38,508 nucleotides of DNA from Bacteroidales bacterium. GTDB taxonomy: Bacteria > Bacteroidota > Bacteroidia > Bacteroidales > P3. This document shows positions 14,548 through 25,017 of the stretch, one piece after another; position 1 is the stretch's first letter, and the number at the start of each line of letters is the position of its first letter. The stretch is taken from assembly GCA_024400545.1 (NCBI GenBank), contig JAKSMO010000019.1, positions 1-38,508 of the forward strand, read 5' to 3'. Under the pieces are notes generated by a model. It was not told where the DNA came from. It saw only the letters and a program-made list of their open reading frames with translations, and searched no databases. A program made the translations under genes and the position numbers.

Positions 14548-17330
14548 GGGAGGGTGAGTGTCACCTCTACACGGCGCGACTGCGGGCGTGCGGTCTTGCT
14601 GGATATCTTGTTCGACAACACTAATGGGCGATCGGAGCCGTAGCCTCGTGCGCTGATAGCCGACGGACGGCAGCCGTGCTCGATTAAAAAGTCGCGTATG
14701 GTGTTGGCGCGTAGCTGTGTGAGTGCCAGATTTTCGGCATCGCCAGCATTGCCGTCCACATGGCAGCCTATTTCAACCAGATAGTTGTGGTCTTTGATGA
14801 TGTGGGCCAGACGCAGCAGCTCGGCTTGCGACTCAGACGTGAAGTTTTTGCTTGCCACATCAAAACTGATGCTGTTGAGTGTAAACATCACGGGCTCACC
14901 GCTAGCAGTGGGGTAGGGGGAGGTCTTTATGGTAAGGCTAGGGATAGCGTTGTCGTCGTAGAGCTCTATTTTTTGCGAAGTGGGGTAGTAGCCGGGATGA
15001 TTCACATACACACCATAGCTTTGACCCAAGGGCAGCACCATAGTAAAATTGCCGTTGGCTGTGGTGCAGCGGCTTTTGACGGCGCCCGTGGAGGGATCTT
15101 CAAAGCAGAGGTTGGCGTTCACGGCGTTGCCGTCGTTGTCGGTCACTGTGCCGGTGATGAGGGCCACTTTTTCGGGGCGCACCAACTCGTGCAGTTTGGC
15201 ACTGTAGATATTCATCGAAGCGTCGCGTTTGGCATAGATAGCCGTTTCGCCGTCGGTGGTCACCATCATACCATAGTCGTTATCAGAGGTATTGATGCCG
15301 CTGCCGATATTCACGGGTTGCGACCAATGGGTGAAAGTGTCGTCGAGACGTCGGCACATGAATATGTCCATCTGTCCTAAGGCACCATGACCTTCGGAGG
15401 CGAAATAGAGGGTCTTCATGTCGGGGTGCAGATAAGGTGAGCGCTCGTCGAATGGGGTGTTGATGGTGGGGCCGAGCTCTTGGGGTTGCGACCAGTTGCC
15501 GTCGGTGTCGATTACGCTAAAATACAGATTAATGGAGGTGTCGATTTCGCGTTCGGTCTTTCCCAGTGCGGCAAAGATTATCACTTGGCCGTTGGCGCAG
15601 AGCTGGGCGTCGATGCTGCGCAGAACGCTTAAGGGAAGTTGTGGGCGGCCAACGCTCCATCCGTCGGCGGTGCGGATACCTTGGCTGAGCAGTCCGGACT
15701 GGTAGAGGGTGATGGTGTTGCCGTCGGGCGAGAGCGCAGCGGGTATCTCGTTGCCGTAGGTGTGCGAGAGGTCCATCACCAAGCTGGCGTTGCTCCAGCC
15801 TTTGGCCGAGCGGTGGGCGGCAAACACATCGGTGCCACCAATGTTATCGGTGCGATTCTTGCCGGCAAAGAAGAGTGTTCTGCCGTCGGCGCTCAACACG
15901 GGGGCAAACTCGTCGCCTTTGGCGGTGTTGACCGTGGAAGGCAGGGCATCTACCCTGGCTCCGTGCATGGTTTCGGAGGTGAGGGTGGCTTTGAGTTGCT
16001 GGAAGGAATAGTCGTCGCCAAAATAGTCGGCATAGAGATTAACCGTGGCCAGGGCTTTGGCAAAGCGGTTGTGGTCGATATCGTCCTTTAGTAGCTGTTG
16101 CAGCATCACCATGGCTTCGCGGCAGGGGGCAATGGCGCGGATGCAGCTGTCGCTGATGTGGTAGTGGTAGTTATTGTTGAGCTCGAAGGCTACCGAGTCG
16201 TGCTGGTACTGCTGGTGGCTCATGAGGTTGGGGAAGAGGGTGTAGAATTGGTCGAAATTGCGGATAGAGGTGCCCAGATAAGCCTGGTGCAGGAAATAGC
16301 CTATGCGCTGCTGATTGACGCTGCCAGGGGTGAGTCGGGTGGCGGCAGCCGATGCGGCCTGGATGCTATGCTGACGCAGCGCATAGTGGGTGAGGTGGAG
16401 CATGGCCGTGTCTTGCCAGGCCGAGGAGGTATGGCGGTCGAGGTAATGAATGTACGACTGCCAGCGAGCAGTATCTACTTCGCGGTGGTATTCTATACTG
16501 TCGGCCAGCCAGATGACGCGCTGGGCATATTGACTTTGGGGGAACCGCAGGGCATAGCTACGGTAGTATTGCTCGGCATCGAGCTGACACACATTGCGGT
16601 ACTCGACGGCATACATGCTGTCGGTGGCACGGGCATAGAATTGCGACCGGGGATAGGCTGTGCGGAAAAGGTCGAAAGCAGAGGCGGTGTGCTGTTGGTT
16701 GGCGGCATCAAAGGCTATGCTGTCGCGGATGACGATGGCTCGGCCTACGAGCAAAGAACTGGGTCGGCGGATGATGAAATCCTGCATCATGTCGAGAGTG
16801 CCGGCTTTCTGCGCATTGACGAACTCCAAGGTGTCGCGCAATGCCGTGGCGGCGTCGCGCAAGGAGTCGGAGGCCATTGTGTAGTAGGATAGGAAGTACT
16901 GCATGGCATCGGGGGTGCCGATACTGTCGGCTTGGTGCAGTGCCTGTCGGCAAACTTTGTGCAAACCATAGTCGAAAAGGGCGGGCGAATAGCTATCGCG
17001 GTCCCAGCGTTCGATGTATTTGGGGTCGGCATTGGCATAGATGCTTTTTACTCGGACCAGATGGCTGTAGGCACTGTCGTTGTTGTGGCCAGAATAGGCG
17101 GGGATGGCAAAAATCTGGTAGGCGGCATAGTGACATTCCAGGCTTTGGTTGTCGCGACTGATATGGCGGAGGATTTTTTCGGCAGCCTTGTCGTATTTCC
17201 CTTTCTCAATATCACGACGGTAGGGATATTCGGCTTCGGCTGGCACAGGGTTTTGCGCTATGGCGGCCTGTGCCAGCATAAGTGCGAAGACTATCGCCCA
17301 AGGGCGGCAGTGGGAGATGATATGTGGCAT
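14544..17330 (-). CDS. PD40 beta-propeller and OmpA-domain envelope protein
   Basis: A 928-residue exported protein. A signal peptide (FALMLAQAAIA|Q) ends near residue 25. Residues ~30-440 are helical and TPR/YbgF-like (repeated AYS.., YRSYALRFPQSQYAQRV). Residues ~470-700 hold WD40-like PD40 repeats (FAPVLSADGRTLFFAGKN, IPAALSPDGNTI, RSPYLHPDMKTLYFASEG). A CarboxypepD_reg-like domain follows (ITGTVTDNDGNAVNANLCF, ~735-800). The C-terminal OmpA domain (VEIGCHVDGNA ... LRANTIRDFLIEHG ... RGYGSDRPL) should bind peptidoglycan. It starts 4 bp after the stop of the cyclic-glucan synthase gene, so the two are almost surely one operon. Such proteins are common in Bacteroidota, for example next to secretion or gliding genes, but the pairing with a glucan synthase is notable. 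Confidence 0.88.
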   Translation of the reverse strand: MPHIISHCRPWAIVFALMLAQAAIAQNPVPAEAEYPYRRDIEKGKYDKAAEKILRHISRDNQSLECHYAAYQIFAIPAYSGHNNDSAYSHLVRVKSIYANADPKYIERWDRDSYSPALFDYGLHKVCRQALHQADSIGTPDAMQYFLSYYTMASDSLRDAATALRDTLEFVNAQKAGTLDMMQDFIIRRPSSLLVGRAIVIRDSIAFDAANQQHTASAFDLFRTAYPRSQFYARATDSMYAVEYRNVCQLDAEQYYRSYALRFPQSQYAQRVIWLADSIEYHREVDTARWQSYIHYLDRHTSSAWQDTAMLHLTHYALRQHSIQAASAAATRLTPGSVNQQRIGYFLHQAYLGTSIRNFDQFYTLFPNLMSHQQYQHDSVAFELNNNYHYHISDSCIRAIAPCREAMVMLQQLLKDDIDHNRFAKALATVNLYADYFGDDYSFQQLKATLTSETMHGARVDALPSTVNTAKGDEFAPVLSADGRTLFFAGKNRTDNIGGTDVFAAHRSAKGWSNASLVMDLSHTYGNEIPAALSPDGNTITLYQSGLLSQGIRTADGWSVGRPQLPLSVLRSIDAQLCANGQVIIFAALGKTEREIDTSINLYFSVIDTDGNWSQPQELGPTINTPFDERSPYLHPDMKTLYFASEGHGALGQMDIFMCRRLDDTFTHWSQPVNIGSGINTSDNDYGMMVTTDGETAIYAKRDASMNIYSAKLHELVRPEKVALITGTVTDNDGNAVNANLCFEDPSTGAVKSRCTTANGNFTMVLPLGQSYGVYVNHPGYYPTSQKIELYDDNAIPSLTIKTSPYPTASGEPVMFTLNSISFDVASKNFTSESQAELLRLAHIIKDHNYLVEIGCHVDGNAGDAENLALTQLRANTIRDFLIEHGCRPSAISARGYGSDRPLVLSNKISSKTARPQSRRVEVTLTLP

Positions 17331-17334
17331 TTAA

Positions 17335-20300
17335 TTAGTTTAGTGTGATGTTGTGTTCTTGTTGGTCGTCAACGAGGGTGATGGTGGTGGGCTGCTGTTG
17401 CTCGCCACGGTTGTAGGTGATGTTGTAGGTGGTGGAACCAAAACGGTATTTCACGGTGAACTTGTCCCATTCGGAAGGCACTTGGGGCGCGATGGTGAGC
17501 TGGTTGCCGCGTTTTTGCAGACCGAGTATGTTCTCGATACCCGTTTTGTAGGCCCACGATGCCGAACCGGTGTACCAGGTCCAGCCGCCACGACCGGGAT
17601 GCTGGGGATTGCTGTAAATATCGGCAGCTATGCAGAAAGGCTCTACCTTGTATTTCAGCACGTCGGCCAAGGTGGAAGTGCGGTGGATGGGGTTGATGAG
17701 CGAATAGAGGAAGTAGGCCATATCGGTGCGTCCTTCCTTAAGCTGAGCCATAATGTACCACATGGCTCCGTGGGTGTATTGGCCGCCGTTTTCGCGCACG
17801 CCTTCGGGATAGCGCATGATGTAGCCGGGATGGTTGGCCGAATGTTGGAAGGCCGGAGTAAGCAGCTGTATGATCTCGTGTTCACGGTTCACCAGTCGGG
17901 CATCGGTCTCGCGGAACACTTTCTCTTTCTGCTCGGGAGTGGCCACATCGGTGAGGATGCTCCATGCCTGGGAGATCAGGTCGATCTGGCATTCGGTGTT
18001 GTTGCGTGAGCCCATGGCATCGCCATTGTCAAAATAGGCACGGAGGAACCAGTCGCCATCCCACGCGTTTTCTTGAAGGGCTTTAACCAGCTGGCTTCGG
18101 AAAGCGCTGAGTTCGCTGATGTACGACAAGTCGGCACCAGGCATCATCTGCGTAAGTTCTTCCATCTTGGGCAGTAAGTCGCAGAGGAAGAAAGCCACCC
18201 ACACACTCTCGCCACGGCCTTGTACGCCTACGCGCGACATGCCGTCGTTCCAGTCGCCACAGCCCATGAGGGGCAGTCCGTGGGAACCGATGCGCGACAT
18301 GGATCGGTTGATAGATTGGCGCAGGTGCTCGTAGAGCGAAGCATATTCGAATCGGAAGTCTTTCTTGTCGATAGATGTAGCCACTTTGTATTGGGGCACA
18401 GTGTAGTTCATGCCACGTTCGGCTTCGCCGGCATTCAGGCGGTCAGCCTGGCAGAAACATACCTGCTCGTTGAGGATGCTCGTGTCGCCCGTGATGGTGA
18501 TATACTGATAGGTGACGAAGATGAGCCACAGGTAGTCGTCGCTGAAGGTGGTGCGGGCACCCAGCAGCATACTTTCGTGCCACCAATGCAGCACATCGCC
18601 TTCGGCAAACTGATGGGCTGCGTGTTCGAGAATCTGACGACGGGCGTAGTCGGGGTTGCTGTAAAGCACCGACATGCAGTCTTGCAACTGGTCGCGGAAA
18701 CCGGTGGCGCCTCCCACCTGGTAGAAGCCTGCACGGGAAAAGAGGCGGGCTGTGTAAACCTGATAGAGATACCAGCGGTTGAGCATGTAGTTCAACGACT
18801 TGTCGGGAGTTTCCACTTGAATTACACCCAAGGTGTCGTCCCAAAACTTCACCACTTTGGCATATTCGTCCTCAATCATATCCAAGGTTACTCGGCGCGG
18901 ATGGTCGGTGGGCGATTCAAGGGCGGAGATAATGAAGGCCAACTCTTTGTTTTGGCCGGCAGGCACACTGAGGTGGAATCCCAAATGGGTGCGGTTGGGC
19001 GTGGAGTTGTCGAGTAGGGTGATGGGCTCGGTGGACGATAGGCTGGCGCGGGTGTCGCCATAAATGGCGTGGTACACATTGCGCACGGTAAGTGCATTCT
19101 CGGCCTCGTTCCATTCGCTGTACAGGTAGCGAGAGGTTTGCTCTTCGCACTGGCCCAGTACCAGCTTATACACCATGGCCATATCGAGTTCCAGGGTGTC
19201 GGATGTCTTGTTCTCTATCTTGATTTGATAGTATTTTTCAAGTCTTTCGCTCGAAACAAACACTCTCACCTTTACTTTGAAGTCGTCGTAAGCGGCATCG
19301 AACGACGAGAATCCTTGTCCGTGACGGGCCGTGGCGGGCACAAACTGCTGGTTGTTGATAATCAGCATCTCTGAGGCGTTGTCTCTCACTATGTCGTTGC
19401 TCCAGCTTGTCAGTTTGAACTGTTGGGCGTTGAAGGCAAAGGTGAAGCCTGCCATGGTGGAGCTGATCACGCAACCAAATCTTGGATTGGAGATAACGTT
19501 CACCCACGGCATGGGGGTGTTGGTGTTGGTCACCACATAGTCGCGACCCTGGTTGTCGTAGCCGCCATATTGGTTGTAGAAATCCAATGCCGACCACACG
19601 CGGAATTTGGCGCTGGGTTTCATTATGGGATAGTCGGTAGTGTCTTGATAGTGCATGTTTTCCTGCTCCATCTGCTCCAACTGCTGGTATATCTTCACGC
19701 CGTTGTGGGCATTGAGGGCCAGGCGGGCCACAGTGCGCAGCAGGGTGCGGTCGTCGTCGGTTATCTTGTCGCCGTCAAGCACATACACTCTGCCTGCCTG
19801 AGCGTGGCTCTGCCATAGGTGTTCGGTGTTGGCAATGTTGCGGATAAAATGGGCCAGGCCTTCCTGGTTCTGCCCCTTCTCATCGTTGATAAACACGATG
19901 TCGAGCACCACGCCATGTACTTTCAGGTATTCAAAGGCGCGCATAGTTTCTTTGGCAAAACCTGTGTAGCGAATGTCGTCAATCTCCATCAGCAGAATGT
20001 CCAAATCGCCCGAAATGCCATATTTCCACAGTCCGTTTTGAGCCAGGCGATTGTGGGCAAGGTAGCTGCGGCGGGTGTTGCTGAGGTTGGCCGACTGTAG
20101 TAGATATTTGGCTAACCAATTGTAGAGGCGCATCTGGGAACCTTTGAGCAACGACATGGAGTTGCGCATGTTGTTGAATACCGATGCTGTTTCAAAGGCA
20201 TTGGTGATGTCCAGTGTGTCGCGATACATTTCGGATATTCTCATCAGTTGTTCGCGAGCCTTGCCAAAGGCGGTGAGCATTACCACGGTGACTTGCTTGC

Positions 20301-23300
20301 CGGCAGCCACTCTCACTCGACGGCGCATCGACATGATGGGGTCGAGCGTGGTGCCTACGGTGCCGGTCAGGGTGCGATGACTGGTTATGATGTCGGCATG
20401 GCGCAAACTGCCGCCGCGACCCAGGAATCGGAGGCGCGATGTCTCGTATTCGGGTAGGGGGTTGGTCTCTGCATCTTCGTCGAGTACCAGCAATTTGTGC
20501 ATTACAATATATTTTTCGTCGCGAGCTTCCTGCACAGGCTTGGTGAGGAACAGGGCTTGCTGCTGGTCGTCGTAGTCCGACTGGATGTTCATGCTGTTAA
20601 ACACACGGTGCGATTCGTCGCCCTGATGGGGAGCAAGCACTACTTCGGCATAGCTGGTCAGCTCCAGTTCCACCTCCTTATCGCCGTTGTTAGTAAAAGT
20701 GATGCGACGTATTTCGGCAAAACGGTCTTTGATCACCGTTACCTCGGTCTTGGTCTCAATGTTGTCGTCAACGCGTTGGTATTGGATTTTGTCGGAGGCA
20801 AAGGTTACCAGATACTTTTCGGGCATCACGTCCAGTGGAGCATAAGTATTGCTCCACAGATGGTCGTTGCTGAGGTTGCGCACAAACAAGAACTGTCCAT
20901 AGGGTTCGGAACTTACCTGGCGGTAGCGGTTGAGCATGATGTTGTTGAAACGAGAAAAACCACAACCACGGTCGTTCAACATCACTGTGTATTCGCCGTT
21001 GCTGAGCAGTCCTAGCTCGGGCACGGTGGCTATGCCGCTGTATTCGCGAGCGTCGCTCTCGGTTTGCACCTTGGAGTATTGGAATCGTTTGTACTGGGTT
21101 ACCTTCAAATCGATATAGGGTTTCACCTGGGCTTTCTCCTTCAGCATGGTCTCCATCGATCGCATCACGGGTTCGGCCATAAAGAAGTGCTGCAGGCAGT
21201 GGTCGGTCAGATAGTTGGTTAGGCTGGCCAGGATCATGCCCTGGTGGTGGGCGTAGTGGGCTCTCACGGGCACATGGTCCTCCTCGTCAAACGATTCAAA
21301 GAATCCCATGTTGTCGTACATTTTCAGGTCTTTGAAACGCAGCATGTTGTCATATACCGCTCTGTCGTTCATGCCAATGGCCATCAGCGAGCTGTAGGGC
21401 GATATCACGATTCGGTCGGGAGTGGTGTTTTGGAATTTGAGGTAAGGAACGCCAAAAGCATGGTATTTGTAGTTTTGCGCATCGTCCAACTCGTGGTAGG
21501 CGGTTTCCGAAATGCCCCAAGGCAGGTGCTTGGTGGCGTCGGAGGGGCGCGGCCCGTTTTCCACGTTGGTGATAAATGCGCGTTGGGCGCGGATGGCAAA
21601 GCTATAGGTCTCGTCCATCAGTGTATGGCGGTAGGTGGGCAGGAAGATGAGGGGCATGAAGTACTCAAACAGGGTGCCGTACCATGAAGCCACTCCCTTG
21701 AATCCTTTGTATTGCACCAACGTCTTGTCCAGGCAGAACCAGTGCTTGTAGGGTGCGTCGCCTTGAGCCACGGTAAGGAAACTGGTGAGTCGGGCTTCCG
21801 ACGCAAAGTTGTTGTAGTGGTAGGGTAGGAGGGTATTGCATCCGTAGTCGTAGCCAATGCTGAACACATCCAGCTCGGGATTGTAGAGCTTAGAGAAATC
21901 GGTGTCAACGATTAGTGCCGCCACACGTTGGCGTAGCGCTTCTGTGTCGGGGTGCTCGGCCTTTGCCTGGGCCAGATATCCTTTCACCACATACAGGCAG
22001 GCCACAAAGTTGCCGCTGTCGCAGGTGGAGATAAAGTAGTTGGGCAGTTTGTTGAGGTTAGAAATCTGGTACCAGTTGAATAAGTGTCCGTTCCATTTCT
22101 CAAGTTTCTCCACTGTGGTAATCACTTGGTTTAAACGCTCAACGGCATCGTCATGTGTGATAAATCCAAGCTCGGCGGCCGAGATAATGGACGTGAGCGA
22201 GTATCCTATATTAGTAGGGGAGGTCTTATAGTCGGTTTTAGTGTCGCGATTCAGCTGGTAGTTGTCGGGTATTAAGTAGTTGTTTTCGGGGGTTATCAGC
22301 GTGTCAAAGAAATTCCAGGTATCGCGGGCCCAAGTGCGTACATTTTCGGTCTCTTGGGCGTTGAGGGTCTTCTTGTCCTGAGGGAATTTGCGCCCCAGCC
22401 AATACATCAGAATAGGAGCGCCTACCCATGCCACGCATGTGAAGGCGGTGGCCACCCACAGCATCACCGAGTCGAGCCAGAAGTCTGTCAGCACCAATAC
22501 CACGGCAGCGCACACATAGTTGAACCAGAATTTACGCAAATAGTCGGACAGCGTGCCTTTGGTGGATTTGGCGGCCTCGTCGGAGGGCACCCAGTTAAGT
22601 AGGTTGCGATGCGACACCGTCATGCGGTAAAGCGAGCGCACGATGGCGTCGGTGTACATCCAAGCCTCTTTGGGCAGTAGGGCAAACTGCACCAGCGATC
22701 TGTATATCACCACGCCAATGCCTCGCAGGAGGGTCATGTAATATTTGTATCGTTTGTTAAATCGAGGCAGGTGGGCAATCTGGCCCATGAGGAAGAATAG
22801 GATGGGCGATGCCACGGCCAACAGCACGGCCAGCACAAACCATGCGGGATTGTAGTATCTGGGCTGGAGCATGCTAGCATAGCCCAAGAAGATGGTGAGC
22901 AAACATGTCAAACTCAGCAGGCTGCGGCGCAGATTGTCAAAAATCTTCCAACGTCCAATGGCGTTCACTTGGTTTTTCACCTTCATGCCCTGCTCGTTGC
23001 GCACGGTGTTGCGCAGCCAGCCGATAATCTGCCAGTCGCCACGGGTCCAGCGGTGGTGGCGCTTGGCGTCGTCGATATAGTTGCTGGGGTTGTCGTCAAA
23101 AAGTTCCACATCGTTGATCAGTCCACAGCGAATATGGCAGCCTTCAATTAAGTCGTGGCTTAAAATTAGGTTTTGAGGGAAAGCGCCTTTTAGCACCTGT
23201 TGGAATATGCGCAAGTCGTAGATGCCTTTACCGCAGAACGAACCTTCGTTGAAGATGTCCTGGTAAAGTTCAAAGCTGGCTGTGGTGTAAACATCCAGTC

Positions 23301-25017
23301 CGCCCAGTCCGGCAAAGAGTTGCGCATAGCGACTCTTGTTGGTCACTTCCACATCCACGTTCACTCTGGGTTGCATAATGCCGTAGCCCCCATCCACACG
23401 GCGGCCGTCGGCACTCAGTCGGGCACGGTTCAGCGGGTGCGCCATGGCACCAATCAGCTTCTGTGCCGAGTAGAGTACTAGCTGAGTGTCGGTGTCGAGG
23501 GTGATCACAAAAGTGATAGGGGTGTCAATCTTTTCGCGCCAGCTTGTCAGCGTTTCGCAGCGGAAGTAACTTTCCTTCTGATCGTTGGTCAATTGTCCGA
23601 GCAGCAAATCGTTGAAATGCAATATGGCACCGCGCTTGCGTTCAAAGCCCAGCCAGCAGCCTTCTCCTTCGCTGTAGGCTCTTTTTCGATATACAAAATT
23701 GAAGATAGGGGCTCCGTATTTTTCGTTCAGTTCGCGCACCTTCTCTGTACCGGCTTTCACCACCTCGTCGTCCCAAGGCATGTCGGCATTGTCGGCAGCG
23801 GCAGCGTCGCCTATCAGGGTGTAGTAAAGATTTTGCTGGCGACGTTCCAATCGCTGACCATCCGAGGCGCGGTTCAGGTTGCTCAGGTAGTACAGCTCCA
23901 ACTGCTCCAATAGTTCTATGGTCTTTTGCCTATTTTTCAAAATGGTGGGCATAATCACCATGGTGGCATATTCTTGGGGAATGATACCGTCTTTAAATTT
24001 AATCTTAAAGGTGTTCACCGGTTTGTGGCACCAATAAAGCACTTGGTTGAAGAGGTCTATTACCAGTTGGCTGGCAGGCACCAGCAGCACTAGGGCGCAA
24101 AACAGTGCATACCAAGGGTGTCTGAAGGCCCAAAACGCAAAGAGCAATGCCAGCACCACCGACGACACCGCAACAATGCTGATATACAAATGCGCTCTCA
24201 GCCGCACGCGTTTGGGCGGAAATAGTTGCCAACCCACATGTTCCTCGTGTTTGTCGGCGTTAGCCACCAGCTCTTTCACCAGGTCGTACTCACTGACCTT
24301 GCGCATTCGCGACATGCGCACAATCTGCGCCCGGTAGTCGTCCTTGGTCTTGTCGTACATCTGGTCATACATACCCACCTTCTCGTTCTTCAGAGCTTGT
24401 TCCGAAAAGCTCACGGCATCCAACAACTCAGCCATGGGCAGTTTGGTCATCTTCTTCAGCGAGTTGAAGATGTTCATCATCAGCAAATTCTGCTTGGCGG
24501 CATCGTTCAGATGCTCCATATCGGCGGCCACCTTGTCGGTAGGCTTGTACAAATAGGCCTCTTGCGCCGCCAGTTGGTTGCACAGTTTGGCCAGCTCGGC
24601 CAGTAACACAGTTTTGGTGAGTGGCAGCAGGGCGCAGACCTCTGGATACGACAAGTAGTCTTTGTGTTTTACCTGCACCTGGTTCAGATACCGGAAAAGA
24701 AGCGTCTTGTCGATCTGGTAGTGACTTTTGGCTAGCGAAGAGCCAATCATATCTTCCAGTTGTTGCATTCGTTTGGCCGGTATTTGGCGGAAAGTTTTGC
24801 TCTTCAAATCCACTTTCAGCACTTTTTCCTGCTCGCTGATCATATAAAAGTTGTCCAGCACCCATTCGTTGGTGCTGCCCACCAAGCGTTGCGATTTCGT
24901 TTGCTCAACCAATATCAGGTAGTAATTGGTAATATCGTTAATGCTCTCTCTAAAAGTATCATACGTGCTTTTCATAGGCAAAATGAGTGTCTTTAAAAAT
25001 TTTTCAAAGATACTCAT
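17335..25017 (-). CDS. Cyclic beta-1,2-glucan synthase-like protein (GT84-GH94, NdvB/ChvB type)
   Basis: A giant 2,560-residue inner-membrane enzyme. An N-terminal soluble helical region of ~270 residues is followed by two TM helices (~278-325). The glycosyltransferase domain carries ITLDTDTQLV (Asp508, Asp510) and RHHRWTRGDWQ (Trp657). More TM helices lie at ~698-880. A glycoamylase-like domain (TWNFFDTLITPENNYL onward, ~900-1330) precedes a GH94 phosphorylase-like half: beta-sandwich parts (YGGYDNQGRDYVV, GWTWYTGSASW) and the catalytic block GCGDWNDGMSRVG (Asp2258). This is the architecture of NdvB/ChvB, which start, elongate and cyclise beta-1,2-glucan with UDP-glucose and set ring size by phosphorolysis. 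It is slightly shorter than ChvB (~2,830). Linear beta-1,2-glucan or another linkage cannot be excluded. Confidence 0.9.
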   Translation of the reverse strand: MSIFEKFLKTLILPMKSTYDTFRESINDITNYYLILVEQTKSQRLVGSTNEWVLDNFYMISEQEKVLKVDLKSKTFRQIPAKRMQQLEDMIGSSLAKSHYQIDKTLLFRYLNQVQVKHKDYLSYPEVCALLPLTKTVLLAELAKLCNQLAAQEAYLYKPTDKVAADMEHLNDAAKQNLLMMNIFNSLKKMTKLPMAELLDAVSFSEQALKNEKVGMYDQMYDKTKDDYRAQIVRMSRMRKVSEYDLVKELVANADKHEEHVGWQLFPPKRVRLRAHLYISIVAVSSVVLALLFAFWAFRHPWYALFCALVLLVPASQLVIDLFNQVLYWCHKPVNTFKIKFKDGIIPQEYATMVIMPTILKNRQKTIELLEQLELYYLSNLNRASDGQRLERRQQNLYYTLIGDAAAADNADMPWDDEVVKAGTEKVRELNEKYGAPIFNFVYRKRAYSEGEGCWLGFERKRGAILHFNDLLLGQLTNDQKESYFRCETLTSWREKIDTPITFVITLDTDTQLVLYSAQKLIGAMAHPLNRARLSADGRRVDGGYGIMQPRVNVDVEVTNKSRYAQLFAGLGGLDVYTTASFELYQDIFNEGSFCGKGIYDLRIFQQVLKGAFPQNLILSHDLIEGCHIRCGLINDVELFDDNPSNYIDDAKRHHRWTRGDWQIIGWLRNTVRNEQGMKVKNQVNAIGRWKIFDNLRRSLLSLTCLLTIFLGYASMLQPRYYNPAWFVLAVLLAVASPILFFLMGQIAHLPRFNKRYKYYMTLLRGIGVVIYRSLVQFALLPKEAWMYTDAIVRSLYRMTVSHRNLLNWVPSDEAAKSTKGTLSDYLRKFWFNYVCAAVVLVLTDFWLDSVMLWVATAFTCVAWVGAPILMYWLGRKFPQDKKTLNAQETENVRTWARDTWNFFDTLITPENNYLIPDNYQLNRDTKTDYKTSPTNIGYSLTSIISAAELGFITHDDAVERLNQVITTVEKLEKWNGHLFNWYQISNLNKLPNYFISTCDSGNFVACLYVVKGYLAQAKAEHPDTEALRQRVAALIVDTDFSKLYNPELDVFSIGYDYGCNTLLPYHYNNFASEARLTSFLTVAQGDAPYKHWFCLDKTLVQYKGFKGVASWYGTLFEYFMPLIFLPTYRHTLMDETYSFAIRAQRAFITNVENGPRPSDATKHLPWGISETAYHELDDAQNYKYHAFGVPYLKFQNTTPDRIVISPYSSLMAIGMNDRAVYDNMLRFKDLKMYDNMGFFESFDEEDHVPVRAHYAHHQGMILASLTNYLTDHCLQHFFMAEPVMRSMETMLKEKAQVKPYIDLKVTQYKRFQYSKVQTESDAREYSGIATVPELGLLSNGEYTVMLNDRGCGFSRFNNIMLNRYRQVSSEPYGQFLFVRNLSNDHLWSNTYAPLDVMPEKYLVTFASDKIQYQRVDDNIETKTEVTVIKDRFAEIRRITFTNNGDKEVELELTSYAEVVLAPHQGDESHRVFNSMNIQSDYDDQQQALFLTKPVQEARDEKYIVMHKLLVLDEDAETNPLPEYETSRLRFLGRGGSLRHADIITSHRTLTGTVGTTLDPIMSMRRRVRVAAGKQVTVVMLTAFGKAREQLMRISEMYRDTLDITNAFETASVFNNMRNSMSLLKGSQMRLYNWLAKYLLQSANLSNTRRSYLAHNRLAQNGLWKYGISGDLDILLMEIDDIRYTGFAKETMRAFEYLKVHGVVLDIVFINDEKGQNQEGLAHFIRNIANTEHLWQSHAQAGRVYVLDGDKITDDDRTLLRTVARLALNAHNGVKIYQQLEQMEQENMHYQDTTDYPIMKPSAKFRVWSALDFYNQYGGYDNQGRDYVVTNTNTPMPWVNVISNPRFGCVISSTMAGFTFAFNAQQFKLTSWSNDIVRDNASEMLIINNQQFVPATARHGQGFSSFDAAYDDFKVKVRVFVSSERLEKYYQIKIENKTSDTLELDMAMVYKLVLGQCEEQTSRYLYSEWNEAENALTVRNVYHAIYGDTRASLSSTEPITLLDNSTPNRTHLGFHLSVPAGQNKELAFIISALESPTDHPRRVTLDMIEDEYAKVVKFWDDTLGVIQVETPDKSLNYMLNRWYLYQVYTARLFSRAGFYQVGGATGFRDQLQDCMSVLYSNPDYARRQILEHAAHQFAEGDVLHWWHESMLLGARTTFSDDYLWLIFVTYQYITITGDTSILNEQVCFCQADRLNAGEAERGMNYTVPQYKVATSIDKKDFRFEYASLYEHLRQSINRSMSRIGSHGLPLMGCGDWNDGMSRVGVQGRGESVWVAFFLCDLLPKMEELTQMMPGADLSYISELSAFRSQLVKALQENAWDGDWFLRAYFDNGDAMGSRNNTECQIDLISQAWSILTDVATPEQKEKVFRETDARLVNREHEIIQLLTPAFQHSANHPGYIMRYPEGVRENGGQYTHGAMWYIMAQLKEGRTDMAYFLYSLINPIHRTSTLADVLKYKVEPFCIAADIYSNPQHPGRGGWTWYTGSASWAYKTGIENILGLQKRGNQLTIAPQVPSEWDKFTVKYRFGSTTYNITYNRGEQQQPTTITLVDDQQEHNITLN

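Noticed and set aside
14760-24996. Many 60-265 codon plus-strand frames opposite the OmpA and glucan synthase genes
   Set aside because: All are antisense to continuous, motif-bearing genes; they lack signal peptides, promoters and recognisable domains.
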